From positions 1 to 64,000 of the forward strand of contig JAJXUG010000004.1 of the NCBI GenBank assembly GCA_021783095.1: a stretch of 64,000 nt of DNA, written 5' to 3'. The position numbers and the translations under genes were made by a program. The notes beneath the pieces are model-generated. The model ran no database searches. It was not told the origin of the DNA and saw only the letters and a program-made list of their open reading frames with translations. Origin of the DNA: Chloroflexota bacterium. Lineage in GTDB: Bacteria > Chloroflexota > Limnocylindria > Limnocylindrales > CSP1-4. This document shows, piece by piece, positions 1-8,363 of this stretch (its first letter is position 1; each line of letters starts with the position of its first letter).

Positions 1-198
1 TCAGCGCGAGCGGCGTCGTCGGCCGCGCCGTCGTCGTCGTCGTCGGCCGCGCCCTCGTCGGCATCGGCTGGCGCGTCGTCGTCGGCCGCGCCGTCGTCGT
101 CGTCGTCGGCCGCGCCCTCGTCGGCATCGGCTGGCGCGTCGTCGTCGGCCGCGCCCTCGTCGGCCGCGCCCGCATCGGCTGCGCCCTCCGCGAGCTAG
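1..198 (+). CDS. C-terminal end of an Ala/Ser/Pro-rich protein (5' truncated)
   Basis: The first frame is open from base 1 to a TAG at 196-198 and gives 65 residues made almost only of Ala, Ser, Pro and Gly. Runs of five serines alternate with AAP blocks in a 21-residue period. The opposite strand reads as Asp/Ala/Gly repeats but has a stop just before the repeat and no start codon, so the plus-strand reading is preferred. Such tails are typical of flexible, secreted or surface-anchored proteins. The function is unknown because the body of the protein lies outside the window. Confidence 0.45.
   Translation, partial: SARAASSAAPSSSSSAAPSSASAGASSSAAPSSSSSAAPSSASAGASSSAAPSSAAPASAAPSAS
15..186. 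repeat. 63-bp imperfect tandem repeat in coding sequence
   Basis: Bases 15-60 recur exactly at 78-123, and the block beginning at 61 recurs, diverging, from 124. The period is 63 bp (21 codons), so length changes keep the frame of the Ala/Ser/Pro tail. Confidence 0.75.
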
Positions 199-250
199 GG
201 CTGGGCGGGGCCTCGAAGGGGCCGATCACGTCGGCGCCACCGTGCATGGC

Positions 251-256
251 TATACT
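251..256 (+). promoter_or_regulatory. -10 element TATACT, leaderless start
   Basis: TATACT lies nine bases before the ATG at 266, so transcription should begin at or next to the start codon. No Shine-Dalgarno sequence precedes the ATG. Confidence 0.6.
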
Positions 257-265
257 CGCGCAGCC

Positions 266-1342
266 ATGACCCACGTCTTCATCGCGCCCCATCCGGACGA
301 TGTCGCGCTCAGCTGCGGCGGGCTCATCGCGAGCCTGCGCGAGCTCGGCCAGAACGTCGCGATCCTCACGCTGTTCTCCGGCACCGGCGGCGCCGAGCGC
401 CTGACGCCGTACCAGCGCGAGGCGCTCGGCTTCGGCAGCAAGACGGTCTGGCCGGTGACCGAGGCCTTCAACCGCGCCCACCTCCAGGCCGACTTCCCCG
501 AGGACGCGTCCGCGGCTCCGTGGGCGGCCACCGCGGAGGGCCTCGACGCCACCCAGGCCGATGCCGACGCCGCCGCCAAGCGCTTCTGGCAGCGGTCCTC
601 CTGGTACCGCCGAGCGAGCATCCACAACCGCGAGCTGGCCGGGCAGACGCTGGTGGACGACCTCTCCACGCAGGGCGCGGTCCTCACGCAGGAGCGCCTC
701 GACACCGCGGCCGCCGGCGAGTCGATGGCCAAGCGGCGCCTCGAGGACGAGCGGTTCGCCGCCTTCGCCGAGGTGTCGACCGTGTTCCTCGACCTGCCCG
801 ACGCCGTCTTCCGCGGCTACGAGGGCGACGAGCAGCTGCTGGGCTCGCCGCGCGCCGACGACCCCGCGCCCACCGACCTGCTGCGCCGCGAGATCGCGCG
901 CCTCGAGCCGTCGCGCGTGTACTTCCCGATGGGGATCGGCGGGCACGTGGACCACCAGCTGGCCCGCAACGCCGGCATCGCGCTCCTGGCTGACCAGCCG
1001 TCGTGGACGATGCCGTTCCCGTCCTACGTCGGGTCGCTCGTGTTCTACGAGGACTTCCCGTACGCGCACTGGGGCGACTTCGGCGAGCTGGGCGACCTGC
1101 CGCCTGAGACGTTCGCCGCGCTGCCGGCGGGCGTCTCGCTCGCGGGCGAGTTCGCCGACGTGTCCGACGTGCTCGAGCGCAAGATCCGGGGCATCGCGCT
1201 GTACGAGAGCCAGATGGACCGCCTGTTCGGCGGGGTGCAGCCGATGGCCGAGGCCGCCCGCGCGTACGCGGCGCGCGTGGCCGAGACCGGCTCGGTCCCT
1301 GGCGGCGCCGCGGAGCGCTACTGGGTCACGACGCGGGCCTGA
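266..1342 (+). CDS. PIG-L family deacetylase (LmbE-like)
   Basis: A predicted zinc-dependent deacetylase of the PIG-L/LmbE family (PF02585), which removes acetyl groups from N-acetylglucosaminyl or related amide substrates. The N-terminus carries the family signature APHPDD (His9, Asp11, Asp12), and a second metal-binding HVDH motif lies at His227-His230. At 358 residues it is longer than the usual 230-270; the extra sequence is a largely helical, charged middle region. The start was set at the ATG at 266 because a TATACT -10 box sits directly before it; an in-frame GTG at 242 overlaps that promoter. It stands at the edge of the glycan region, so a role in modifying sugars is likely, but the substrate cannot be read from the sequence. 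Confidence 0.85.
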   Translation: MTHVFIAPHPDDVALSCGGLIASLRELGQNVAILTLFSGTGGAERLTPYQREALGFGSKTVWPVTEAFNRAHLQADFPEDASAAPWAATAEGLDATQADADAAAKRFWQRSSWYRRASIHNRELAGQTLVDDLSTQGAVLTQERLDTAAAGESMAKRRLEDERFAAFAEVSTVFLDLPDAVFRGYEGDEQLLGSPRADDPAPTDLLRREIARLEPSRVYFPMGIGGHVDHQLARNAGIALLADQPSWTMPFPSYVGSLVFYEDFPYAHWGDFGELGDLPPETFAALPAGVSLAGEFADVSDVLERKIRGIALYESQMDRLFGGVQPMAEAARAYAARVAETGSVPGGAAERYWVTTRA

Positions 1343-1411
1343 CGACCCGATGCCCAGCGGCAGCAGGCAGCTCATTGGGCTGGACCCAGACTGCCCTGAA
1401 GTCGGGCGCAG

Positions 1412-2263
1412 ATGACGCTTCCTCTCGGCCATCGGCGTCACACTTTGGATCGCTGGAGTGACGCCGAACCTCGCGGGTGGACGCGAGCTGTCCTGATCTG
1501 CTCGACCCTGGTGCTCGTCGGCCTGACGGCCGCGTTCTGGCTGTACGGCTTCCTCGGTCCACCTGCCTGGCGCGTCAGCCACGACGACCTCGCGATCTAC
1601 ACTGAGGCAACCCGTCGTCTCCTTGCGGGTGGCTCCTGGTACCTCGAGCGCCAGTTGTCCGGGATTTACCCGATCCAGCACGGCGATGTGCTGTTCCCGC
1701 CGGTCACCGCCTGGTTCTTTGCGGTGTGGCTGGTCCTTCCCGCTTGGACCTTCGTGGTCGTCCCAGTGGCGATCACGGGATGGGCCGTCGCGAGGATGCG
1801 GCCCTCAGTCTGGACCTGGCCTCTCATGGCGCTGTGCGTGCTCTGGCCAATGTTCGGGCTCAAGGTGCTCCGCAGCAACCCGAATGTCTGGATGATGGCT
1901 GCCGTCGCCACCGGGCTCCTATACAGGTGGCCGGGGGCTCTCATCCTTGCGAAACCGTCCATGGTGCCGTTTGCCCTGATCGGCTCTCGGAGTCGGGGCT
2001 GGTGGATCGTCGCGGCTCTCCTGGTCGTGGGCTCACTGCCGCTGCTGGCAGACACGCTCATCTACCCAACGGTTGTCTTCAACGCCGCAGGCGGCGGGGT
2101 CCTGTACTCGCTCCCCGACCTGCCCTTCGCGCTGCTGCCCGTCATCGCCTGGTTTGGTCGCCGCAGGCTACGCCAGCAATCAGCTCCGCTCGATCCAGAG
2201 CCCGAGCTAGCTGTCCCCAGCGAGGGGTACTCGCTTCGAGCAGAGGGAACACCTTCGTCTTGA
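1412..2263 (+). CDS. Short GT-C-like membrane protein, paralog 1 of 4
   Basis: A 283-residue polytopic membrane protein, one of four related short proteins in the window (also 4465-5268, 13550-14314, 18042-18806). After the first membrane helix comes an acidic motif, SHDDLAIY, where GT-C glycosyltransferases hold their catalytic Asp. An LFPP motif follows at the next helix, then a conserved AKPSMVPFAL segment and a C-terminal SLPDLP helix. GT87 enzymes of this region are longer, so this is either a minimal GT87-type enzyme or a derived partner. It precedes a larger GT-C gene whose start overlaps its stop. Membership of the paralog family is clear from sequence; enzymatic activity is inferred. 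Confidence 0.65.
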   Translation: MTLPLGHRRHTLDRWSDAEPRGWTRAVLICSTLVLVGLTAAFWLYGFLGPPAWRVSHDDLAIYTEATRRLLAGGSWYLERQLSGIYPIQHGDVLFPPVTAWFFAVWLVLPAWTFVVVPVAITGWAVARMRPSVWTWPLMALCVLWPMFGLKVLRSNPNVWMMAAVATGLLYRWPGALILAKPSMVPFALIGSRSRGWWIVAALLVVGSLPLLADTLIYPTVVFNAAGGGVLYSLPDLPFALLPVIAWFGRRRLRQQSAPLDPEPELAVPSEGYSLRAEGTPSS

Positions 2264-3657
2264 CTACGACGCGGCACCACGGCGAGCTTGTCCCCGGCGA
2301 GTGGCGACAGGAGTGGGCAGCGGCGCTCGTCGCGGCGCTCGCGCTCGCGATTGCGGCCGGTTTCGCGATCCGCGTCGCGGTCTGGCCGCAGCCCGGACTC
2401 GCAGGCGACCTCGACCAGTTCGTCCTCTGGGTTCACGGCATCGCGGTGGGCGGGTGGGGCAGCGCCTACGACCAGAACCTCTCCTTCCCCGCGGTCATGG
2501 CCTGGCTCTGGGGCGCCTTGGCCCTGGTGCAGCCTGCGTTCGCCGGCGTGGCCAACGCATCCGACCCGGGCCTGCTGGCGCTCATGAAGCTCCCGGCGAG
2601 CCTCGCGGACCTGGGCCTCGCACTGGGCGTCGCGCTGTGGTTCCGCGACCGGCCGAAGGTGGCCGTAGCCGCCGCTGCGGCGGTCCTCCTCTGGCCCGCG
2701 ACGTGGTACATCTCCGCGTGGTGGGGCCAGTACGAGCCGATCTACGTGCTCCCGGTGCTGCTGGCGCTGCTGGCGGCGCGGTCCGAGCGGCCGGGCCTAG
2801 CGGCGGCGCTTCTCGCGATCGGCCTCATGACGAAACCGCAGGCGCTTCCGCTCGCGGTGCCGTTCGCGGCATGGTTCCTCGCGACCGGCGGCTGGCGCGG
2901 CGCCGTGCGGGCGATCGCGGTCGCGGCGCTCGTTGCGGTCGTGGCCTGGCTGCCGTTCGTGGCCGCGGGAGGGCCGCTCAACTACCTGCGCAACCTCTCT
3001 GACTACCAGGACGCCATCTTCTCGGTGCTCTCGCTGCGCGCGTGGAACCCATGGTGGCTGCTCCAGGAGCTCGGCGCGGGCGGAGGATTCGTGTCGGACC
3101 GCACGGCGATCGCCGGCCCCATCACGTTCCGGCTCCTCGGGCTGGCGGCGGCGGGCGTGATGGCGCTCGTGGTGTTCGCGGGCGTGTACCGCCGGCCATC
3201 GGCGGCGAACCTGGCGATGGGCCTCGCGGCCGTCGCGCTCGGCGCGTTCATCACCCTCACCACGATGCACGAGCGCTACGCGTACCCGGCACTCGTGTTC
3301 CTGCTGCTCGGCTGGCCGCGCCGCGAGGCCGTGATCGCCTGGACGGCGTTCGCAGTGGCGTTCGCGCTCGACCTCGTGTACTCCGTACCGCCGCCGGGTC
3401 TGGCGCTGCCGGGGCTGGACGTCGTGAGCGTCGCGGGGTCGGTGGTCATCACGGCCGTGGCGGTAGCGGCGATCCGGTGGACCTGGCGGGGCGAGATGGA
3501 AGGCGAGCTCGACCCGGGGACCGCGGAGGCGCTGGGCGCGGGCACTGCGCTGGCGGGGCGAGCGAAACCAGCCGACGACACGGCGATCGAGACTGGGGGC
3601 CACCACAGACCCACGGCGACGGAGGCGGCGCCGCAGGACGCAGAGCCGGCCGCATGA
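2260..3657 (+). CDS. GT-C membrane glycosyltransferase (mannosyltransferase-like)
   Basis: A 465-residue multi-spanning protein. After the first helix it has an acidic LAGDLDQF motif, then WWGQYEP, a TKPQ motif and a TTMHERY motif, a set typical of ALG6/ALG8- and PIG-M-like GT-C mannosyltransferases that use polyprenyl-phosphate sugars on the outer face of the membrane. The TTG at 2260 is taken as start because it overlaps the stop of the preceding gene and a weak AGAGGG lies upstream; upstream in-frame sequence only mirrors the previous gene. The C-terminal 60 residues are charged and probably cytoplasmic. The donor and acceptor are unknown. Confidence 0.75.
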   Translation: MTTTRHHGELVPGEWRQEWAAALVAALALAIAAGFAIRVAVWPQPGLAGDLDQFVLWVHGIAVGGWGSAYDQNLSFPAVMAWLWGALALVQPAFAGVANASDPGLLALMKLPASLADLGLALGVALWFRDRPKVAVAAAAAVLLWPATWYISAWWGQYEPIYVLPVLLALLAARSERPGLAAALLAIGLMTKPQALPLAVPFAAWFLATGGWRGAVRAIAVAALVAVVAWLPFVAAGGPLNYLRNLSDYQDAIFSVLSLRAWNPWWLLQELGAGGGFVSDRTAIAGPITFRLLGLAAAGVMALVVFAGVYRRPSAANLAMGLAAVALGAFITLTTMHERYAYPALVFLLLGWPRREAVIAWTAFAVAFALDLVYSVPPPGLALPGLDVVSVAGSVVITAVAVAAIRWTWRGEMEGELDPGTAEALGAGTALAGRAKPADDTAIETGGHHRPTATEAAPQDAEPAA

Positions 3658-4058
3658 CCCAGCAAGGGGAGCCGAGCGCGGGAACTCCCACCCAGATCCC
3701 GGGCCGATTGTCCGGCATGGAGCAGCGCCTCACGGGTCGGCTGTTCGCCGCTACGGCCCTCCTCGGCGGGGCCCTGCTCATCGGGGGGCGCTCCCTGTTC
3801 CTCGACCGGGCCGACATGACGCGTGCCCTGCTGATCGCCGGCCTGCGCCGGCCGCTCCCCGCCGAGACCGACCCGAACCGGACGCTGGTGCTCGTGCCGT
3901 CACCCGCCTCGCTGGAGCGGATCGTGGCGGCGTACGGCGACCCGCGCACGGATTCGCTCGCACCTGCGGCCGTCCGACCGATCCCGCCCGACGTCCAGAC
4001 AGAGGCGGATCGCCGCGTCCGCTACGGAGCGCCGGTGCCGCATCAGGACGGCAGCTGA
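3654..4058 (+). CDS. Small protein with one membrane segment, unknown function
   Basis: A 134-residue protein whose ATG overlaps the stop of the preceding GT-C gene by ATGA, so the two are probably translationally coupled. It has one hydrophobic segment at about residues 29-46 followed by a soluble, Arg- and Pro-rich tail. I recognise no family. Position suggests an accessory to the upstream glycosyltransferase, but this is only inference from the overlap. Confidence 0.55.
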   Translation: MTQQGEPSAGTPTQIPGRLSGMEQRLTGRLFAATALLGGALLIGGRSLFLDRADMTRALLIAGLRRPLPAETDPNRTLVLVPSPASLERIVAAYGDPRTDSLAPAAVRPIPPDVQTEADRRVRYGAPVPHQDGS

Positions 4059-4464
4059 CGGAGTCTCGGAGCCTCCGAGCAGGACGAGGTCTTGGGGCGC
4101 CCCCATCGGTGGACCCGATCTACAGGGCGGCCACGGCCGCGCGCGCAACGGCGACGCCGAAGCAGCAGCGCCGGCTCCCCGATATCGACAGCGCTGACGG
4201 TTGCGACCGCAAGGTCCACGACGAGGATCACTCCGAAGCAGGGCAGGTAGCCGTGGCTCGCCAGGCCGACCATGGCGAACAGGGGCTGGACGGGGCCAGG
4301 CCTAGACGTACACGCCGTGCGACACGTCACGCCGCCACATCGCCCGGGCCCGGGTGATCGCCAGGGCGGCAATCGTGACCGGGCCAACAACTCCGAGGAT
4401 GCCCAGAGAGAAGGAGATCCCCACCAGGACCGGCAGGAGCGCCGCCCGTCTGCCGCCCGTCGGC
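4059..4464 (-). pseudogene. Possible decayed small membrane protein in a convergent gap
   Basis: This 406-bp stretch between convergent genes has no intact gene. On the reverse strand, right after the stop of the gene ending at 4465, one frame encodes a hydrophobic helix (LVGISFSLGILGVVGPVTI) down to a TAG at 4304-4302. A second frame then encodes another hydrophobic stretch beginning MVGLASHGYLP at about 4268. The two would fit one small membrane protein interrupted by a frameshift. It could also be chance hydrophobicity in GC-rich DNA. Confidence 0.25.
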
Positions 4465-5268
4465 TCACGCCGCAGGGGTCGGGGACGCTGCGGGGCCACC
4501 CACACCGCGCCGATGCGGCCGAAGGGATCGCCAGAACTTGTCCGGCTCGGAGGCGATCCAGGGAATGAGTGGCGCCAGCACCAGCGGCAGGGTCGGCAGG
4601 TTGTAGGACAGCGAGACGTTCGAGTTCCGAACGACGGCGACCCAGTCGATCCACATATGCCCGAACGCCAGGGACCCAACGGCCATGATGCCCAGGGCCA
4701 GCCACCAGGACCGTCTGCGCGCGCCGATGAGGGCGATCGGCGCGAAGGTCGGCTTTGCCAACAGGTAGACGAATGGCCAGCGGACGACCGTCCCGGCTGC
4801 CACGGCGGCCACTATCCACATCGTCGGGTTGCCGAACACGTAGACGTTGAGCGACTTCTCGAGACCGAACAACGCCACCGTGACTGTCCATGTCCAGGCT
4901 GGCGGCCGGTGGATCGCCATCGCGGCCGCGGTGATCGTGATCGGGACCACCCACCAGAGAACGGCGGGCAGCACCAAGAACGGCAGGAACAGCGCGAAGG
5001 CGGTCGGCGGATAGAGGATGGCGCCGTTGCCGATCTCGTACGGACCCGCCAGCTGCCAAGCGAGGTAGGGCGTCCCGGTATCGAGCATTCGGCGGGTCGC
5101 GTCCATGTGCCACCGGTAGTCGAGCCCGAACGAGGGATTCCCCAACGACGAGGCGAGCACGAACAGAATCCAAACGAGCTCGAGCGTGACGATGGCCCCA
5201 ACGATGGCCCGACCGAGCTCACGATGGATGCGCGATCTCGTCGTCGACGCATCGCGATCGCTAGGCAC
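4465..5268 (-). CDS. Short GT-C-like membrane protein, paralog 2 of 4
   Basis: A 267-residue membrane protein of the short family. Visible landmarks are LDYRWHMDATRR after the first helix, LYPPTAFAL, AKPTFAPIALIGARRR and a final LPTLPL helix. The GTG start overlaps the stop of the upstream GT2 gene by eight bases, so it is the last full gene of the operon that begins with the nucleotide-sugar dehydrogenase at 8222. That context supports a role in building or exporting a lipid-linked sugar. The C-terminal 30 residues after the last helix are basic and Pro-rich, unlike the other copies. Confidence 0.65.
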   Translation of the reverse strand: MPSDRDASTTRSRIHRELGRAIVGAIVTLELVWILFVLASSLGNPSFGLDYRWHMDATRRMLDTGTPYLAWQLAGPYEIGNGAILYPPTAFALFLPFLVLPAVLWWVVPITITAAAMAIHRPPAWTWTVTVALFGLEKSLNVYVFGNPTMWIVAAVAAGTVVRWPFVYLLAKPTFAPIALIGARRRSWWLALGIMAVGSLAFGHMWIDWVAVVRNSNVSLSYNLPTLPLVLAPLIPWIASEPDKFWRSLRPHRRGVGGPAASPTPAA

Positions 5269-5992
5269 GCCGCGGCCGCCTCAACCGCCCCAGCATCGCC
5301 ACCCGGTACCAGTGCAGGTAGTGCGGCAGCCACTTGCGGAGCCTGAAGTTGCTCTGGCCCTCGGCGCGGTCGCGCCAGGTCGTGGGGACCTCGGCCACTC
5401 GGCGGCGCGCAAGCGTGGCCTTGACGGTCAGCTCGAGCGCCAGCTCGAACCCAGCCTTCGACTCGATGGGCGTGGCGTCGAGGAACCGGCGGGCGTAGAG
5501 CTTGAAGTTGTTTGTGGGATCGTGGGTGGCCACCCCGCCGAGCCAGTGGAGCGTGAGGCCGGCGGTGCGGCTCATCAGGCGCTTGAGGCGCGGCCCTCCC
5601 ACCTGCCGGCCGCCCCGCATGTAGCGCGACGCGGACACGACGTCCGCGCCGTCTCGCGCCATCGCGACCATCGTGTCGACGATTTGGGGCTCGTCGGAGC
5701 CGTCGGCCATGGAGATGAGCACGAACTGGCCCGCGGAGGCGGCGATCCCCGCCTTCATCGCGTTGAGCACGCCGCGCCCGAGGTCGTTGCGCAGGCCGCG
5801 GATGGCCGGCAACTCGGCCTGGAGGCGCTCGACGACCGGGACGGTCGGGTCCTCGTCGAAGTCGTAGACGACGATTACCTCGTGGGGCGTCGCCACCCCC
5901 GCCGTCAGGGCGCGCAGGACGGGCGCGACGGCCTCGCCCTCCTTGAACACGGGCACCACGATCGAGAGCTCGGGCCCGCCGGCCGCCGTCAC
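5261..5992 (-). CDS. GT2 glycosyltransferase (dolichyl-phosphate-sugar synthase type)
   Basis: A 243-residue GT-A fold protein with N-terminal ELSIVVPVFKEGE, an acidic DFDEDPT segment and the metal-binding-type SMADGSDEP loop, as in polyprenyl-phosphate mannose/glucose synthases. It has no C-terminal membrane helices. Such enzymes move a sugar from a nucleotide carrier to polyprenyl phosphate on the cytoplasmic face and so make donors for GT-C enzymes. The start is the GTG at 5992, which overlaps the stop of the upstream epimerase (GTGA) and follows GGGAGG; the extra upstream codons in the frame only mirror that gene. Confidence 0.85.
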   Translation of the reverse strand: MTAAGGPELSIVVPVFKEGEAVAPVLRALTAGVATPHEVIVVYDFDEDPTVPVVERLQAELPAIRGLRNDLGRGVLNAMKAGIAASAGQFVLISMADGSDEPQIVDTMVAMARDGADVVSASRYMRGGRQVGGPRLKRLMSRTAGLTLHWLGGVATHDPTNNFKLYARRFLDATPIESKAGFELALELTVKATLARRRVAEVPTTWRDRAEGQSNFRLRKWLPHYLHWYRVAMLGRLRRPRRA

Positions 5993-7011
5993 AGCCTCCC
6001 TGCCTCCAGCTCCTCGCGGATCCAAGGAATGACTTCGTCGAGCATGTCCGGGAGCGTGGTGGTGGCCTCGAAGCCCAGCACGTCGCGCGCCTTGCGGACG
6101 TCGGGGACGCGCAGCTGGACGTCGTGCTCGAACGGCGGGTCCGACACGTGGCGGAACGGGCGGCCGTCGGCGTGGACCTTCGCCCAGACCGCCCGCGCCA
6201 GCTCCAGGACGGTGGTCGAGGCGGCCGTGGACAGGTTGAAGTCCTCGTTGACCGCCCGCTCGGACTCCATCGCCATCCGGATCCCGCGCGCCAGGTCGCC
6301 GCCGTAGGTGTAGTGGCGGACCTGCGAGCCGTCGCCGAGGATGTGGAGGGGGTCCTGGCCCCTGAGCGCCTTCTGGGCCAGGTCGGGCACCACGTGGCTC
6401 AACGCGAGCTTCACGTTGCCGCTCATCACGTCGGTGTCCCGGACCGCGCGCCGCTCCCCGATGCCCACGCAGTTGAAGGGGCGCAGGATCGTGTACGGCA
6501 GCCGGTACTGCTCCCAGGCGCCGCGGGCGAAGTACTCGGACGCGAGCTTCTGGAAGCCGTAGGTGGACACCGGCGGCGGCGAGGTCCGCTCGGCGCCCTC
6601 GGGCGTGGGGAACTGCGTCGTGGACTCGAACACCATGGAGCTGGACAGGACGACGATGCGCTGGAGGGTCCCCGCCCTGTGGGCGGCGATCGCCGCCTCG
6701 AACGTGGCCGCCAGGATCCGCTCGTTCTCGGCCAGCAGGTCGAAGGCGAACTCGTGGAAGTAGCTGATGCCGCCGATCATCGCGGCCGCCGCCACGACCT
6801 GGTCGACGTCGGCCGAGAGCCCGGCGAGGAGCCCCGCGTCCTTCGCGTCGCCCTCCACGAGGCGGTAGCGGGGATTGGCGTCGTAGCTCTTGGCGACGCG
6901 GCCGTACTTGCTGAAGTTGTCGACGCCCACCACCTCGTGGCCCGCGGCGAGCAGCTCCTCGACGAGGTAGCCGCAGATGAACCCGGCCGCGCCGGTGACC
7001 AGGACCCGCAT
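5989..7011 (-). CDS. NAD-dependent sugar epimerase/dehydratase
   Basis: A 340-residue extended short-chain dehydrogenase acting on a nucleotide sugar. The Rossmann motif is TGAAGFICG (residues 6-14), with Cys where Gly is usual, and the catalytic pair is in STYGFQK. A GDGSQVRHYTYGGDLA block matches the GDP-mannose 3,5-epimerase/UDP-sugar epimerase group. Its ATG overlaps the stop of the dehydrogenase gene upstream (TGATG). The dehydrogenase plus epimerase pairing suggests a uronic-acid type nucleotide sugar. Confidence 0.85.
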   Translation of the reverse strand: MRVLVTGAAGFICGYLVEELLAAGHEVVGVDNFSKYGRVAKSYDANPRYRLVEGDAKDAGLLAGLSADVDQVVAAAAMIGGISYFHEFAFDLLAENERILAATFEAAIAAHRAGTLQRIVVLSSSMVFESTTQFPTPEGAERTSPPPVSTYGFQKLASEYFARGAWEQYRLPYTILRPFNCVGIGERRAVRDTDVMSGNVKLALSHVVPDLAQKALRGQDPLHILGDGSQVRHYTYGGDLARGIRMAMESERAVNEDFNLSTAASTTVLELARAVWAKVHADGRPFRHVSDPPFEHDVQLRVPDVRKARDVLGFEATTTLPDMLDEVIPWIREELEAGRL

Positions 7012-8222
7012 CAGAGCCGGACCCCCCCGCCCGTGGCGTCCCAGATGTCGACGACCTCGCGGCCGGAGAGGTCGAGGGAGCGGTAGGCGCGGTGGGGGGC
7101 GCCGATCACGAGGATGTCGCTCTCGGCCAGCACGCGATCGAGCGGCACGAGCCGCGGATCGTCGACATATGGGTCGGTCGCGAGCACCGCCGCCCCGGCC
7201 CACTCGAGCAGCTTGCGCAGCTTGAAGCTCAGCGACGCCCGGATGTCGTCCGACTCCGCCTTGAACGCCATCCCGAGGATCCCGACGGTCCTGCCGCGCA
7301 GCGTGCCGTGTCGGCGCTCGAGCGCCGACACGATGTAGGCGGGCATCCCCTCGTTTATCTGCATCGCCGCCTGGCCCATCGGGAAGTGGTCGGCGGTGAA
7401 GGCGGCGAGCTGCATCGTGTCCTTGAACAGGCAGGGGCCGGCGGCGAAGCCCGGGCCCGGCAGGTCGGCGGCGCGCGGGTAGTCCTCGCGCACGGCCCGC
7501 AGCACGCTCGTGTAGTCCACGCCCGCCTGGTCGGCGATCGCGAAGAACTGGTTGGCGATCGCGAACTTCATGTACCGCCAGGCGTTGGTGAACAGCTTGG
7601 TGAGCTCCGCCTCCCTGGTGGAGGTCCGGACGGTCTTCGCCGCGAGGTGCCGGAACAGGGCTTCGGCGCGGTCTCCGGCCTGAGGGGTGTCGGCGCCGAT
7701 CACCTCCGGCAGGGTGCGGTACTCCTCGAGCGCGTGGCCCTCGGCGATCCGCTCGGGACAGAAGGCGACGTCGACTTGCCGGCCTCGACGCTCGAGCTCA
7801 AGGGCGACGTACGCCGTCGTCCCCGGGTACACCGTGCTCCGGAGGACCACCAGGGCGCCGTCGCGGATGTGCGGGGCGATCTGGTCGACGGCCCTCTCGA
7901 AGACTCGCATGGACGGGCCCAGGAACTCGTCCACGGGCGTGCCGATGACCACGAGGACCGCGTTCGCCCGTTCGAGCATGCCCGGGTCGGCGCCGAGCTC
8001 GAGGCGTCCGGTCGGGAGGACGCGCTGGAGCAGCTCGTCGGCCCCGCTCTCGCGGAACGGCATGCGCCCGGCGGCGATCATGTCGAGCGTGGGCTGGTGG
8101 ATGTCGTAGATGCCCACGTTGAGGCCGGCGTCCGCGAAGGCGAGGCTCAACGGCAGGCCGACGTGTCCGCCGCCCCCGAGCACCACGACATCGAGCCCGG
8201 CTGATCCCCGATCGTCAGTCAC
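7011..8222 (-). CDS. Nucleotide-sugar dehydrogenase (UDP-glucose/UDP-ManNAc dehydrogenase family)
   Basis: A 403-residue NAD-dependent enzyme that oxidises C6 of a nucleotide sugar to a carboxylate in two steps. It shows the N-terminal nucleotide-binding motif GGGGHVGLPLS, the FCPERIAEG motif of the WecC branch, the FTNAWRY segment, the catalytic Cys264 in GPCLFKD, and the C-terminal GMAFKAESDDIR motif. It begins with GTG at 8222 behind GGAGAGG and is first in an operon with an epimerase, a GT2 enzyme and a short GT-C-like protein. UDP-glucose versus UDP-N-acetylmannosamine cannot be settled by eye; the CPERI motif favours the latter branch. Confidence 0.88.
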   Translation of the reverse strand: MTDDRGSAGLDVVVLGGGGHVGLPLSLAFADAGLNVGIYDIHQPTLDMIAAGRMPFRESGADELLQRVLPTGRLELGADPGMLERANAVLVVIGTPVDEFLGPSMRVFERAVDQIAPHIRDGALVVLRSTVYPGTTAYVALELERRGRQVDVAFCPERIAEGHALEEYRTLPEVIGADTPQAGDRAEALFRHLAAKTVRTSTREAELTKLFTNAWRYMKFAIANQFFAIADQAGVDYTSVLRAVREDYPRAADLPGPGFAAGPCLFKDTMQLAAFTADHFPMGQAAMQINEGMPAYIVSALERRHGTLRGRTVGILGMAFKAESDDIRASLSFKLRKLLEWAGAAVLATDPYVDDPRLVPLDRVLAESDILVIGAPHRAYRSLDLSGREVVDIWDATGGGVRL

Positions 8223-8267
8223 AGCGTCCTCTCCCCGTGCCCGGAGCGTTGCTCCGTCGACCGCCCC

Positions 8268-8273
8268 ACTCTA
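8268..8273 (-). promoter_or_regulatory. -10 element TAGAGT for the dehydrogenase operon
   Basis: On the reverse strand TAGAGT lies 45 bases before the GTG at 8222, leaving a leader of about 38 bases with a GGAGAGG ribosome site. Confidence 0.45.
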
Positions 8274-8363
8274 CCAACTCGTGCTCGGCGCGAACTGCGG
8301 GCAGGAAGTACCACCCGAGTCGGGTTGGCCAGCGATGCGGACGCGAGAGTGCCCCGGCCCCGG

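Noticed and set aside
1-195. Reverse-strand Asp/Ala/Gly repeat protein
   Set aside because: A stop codon lies immediately upstream in that frame and there is no start codon.
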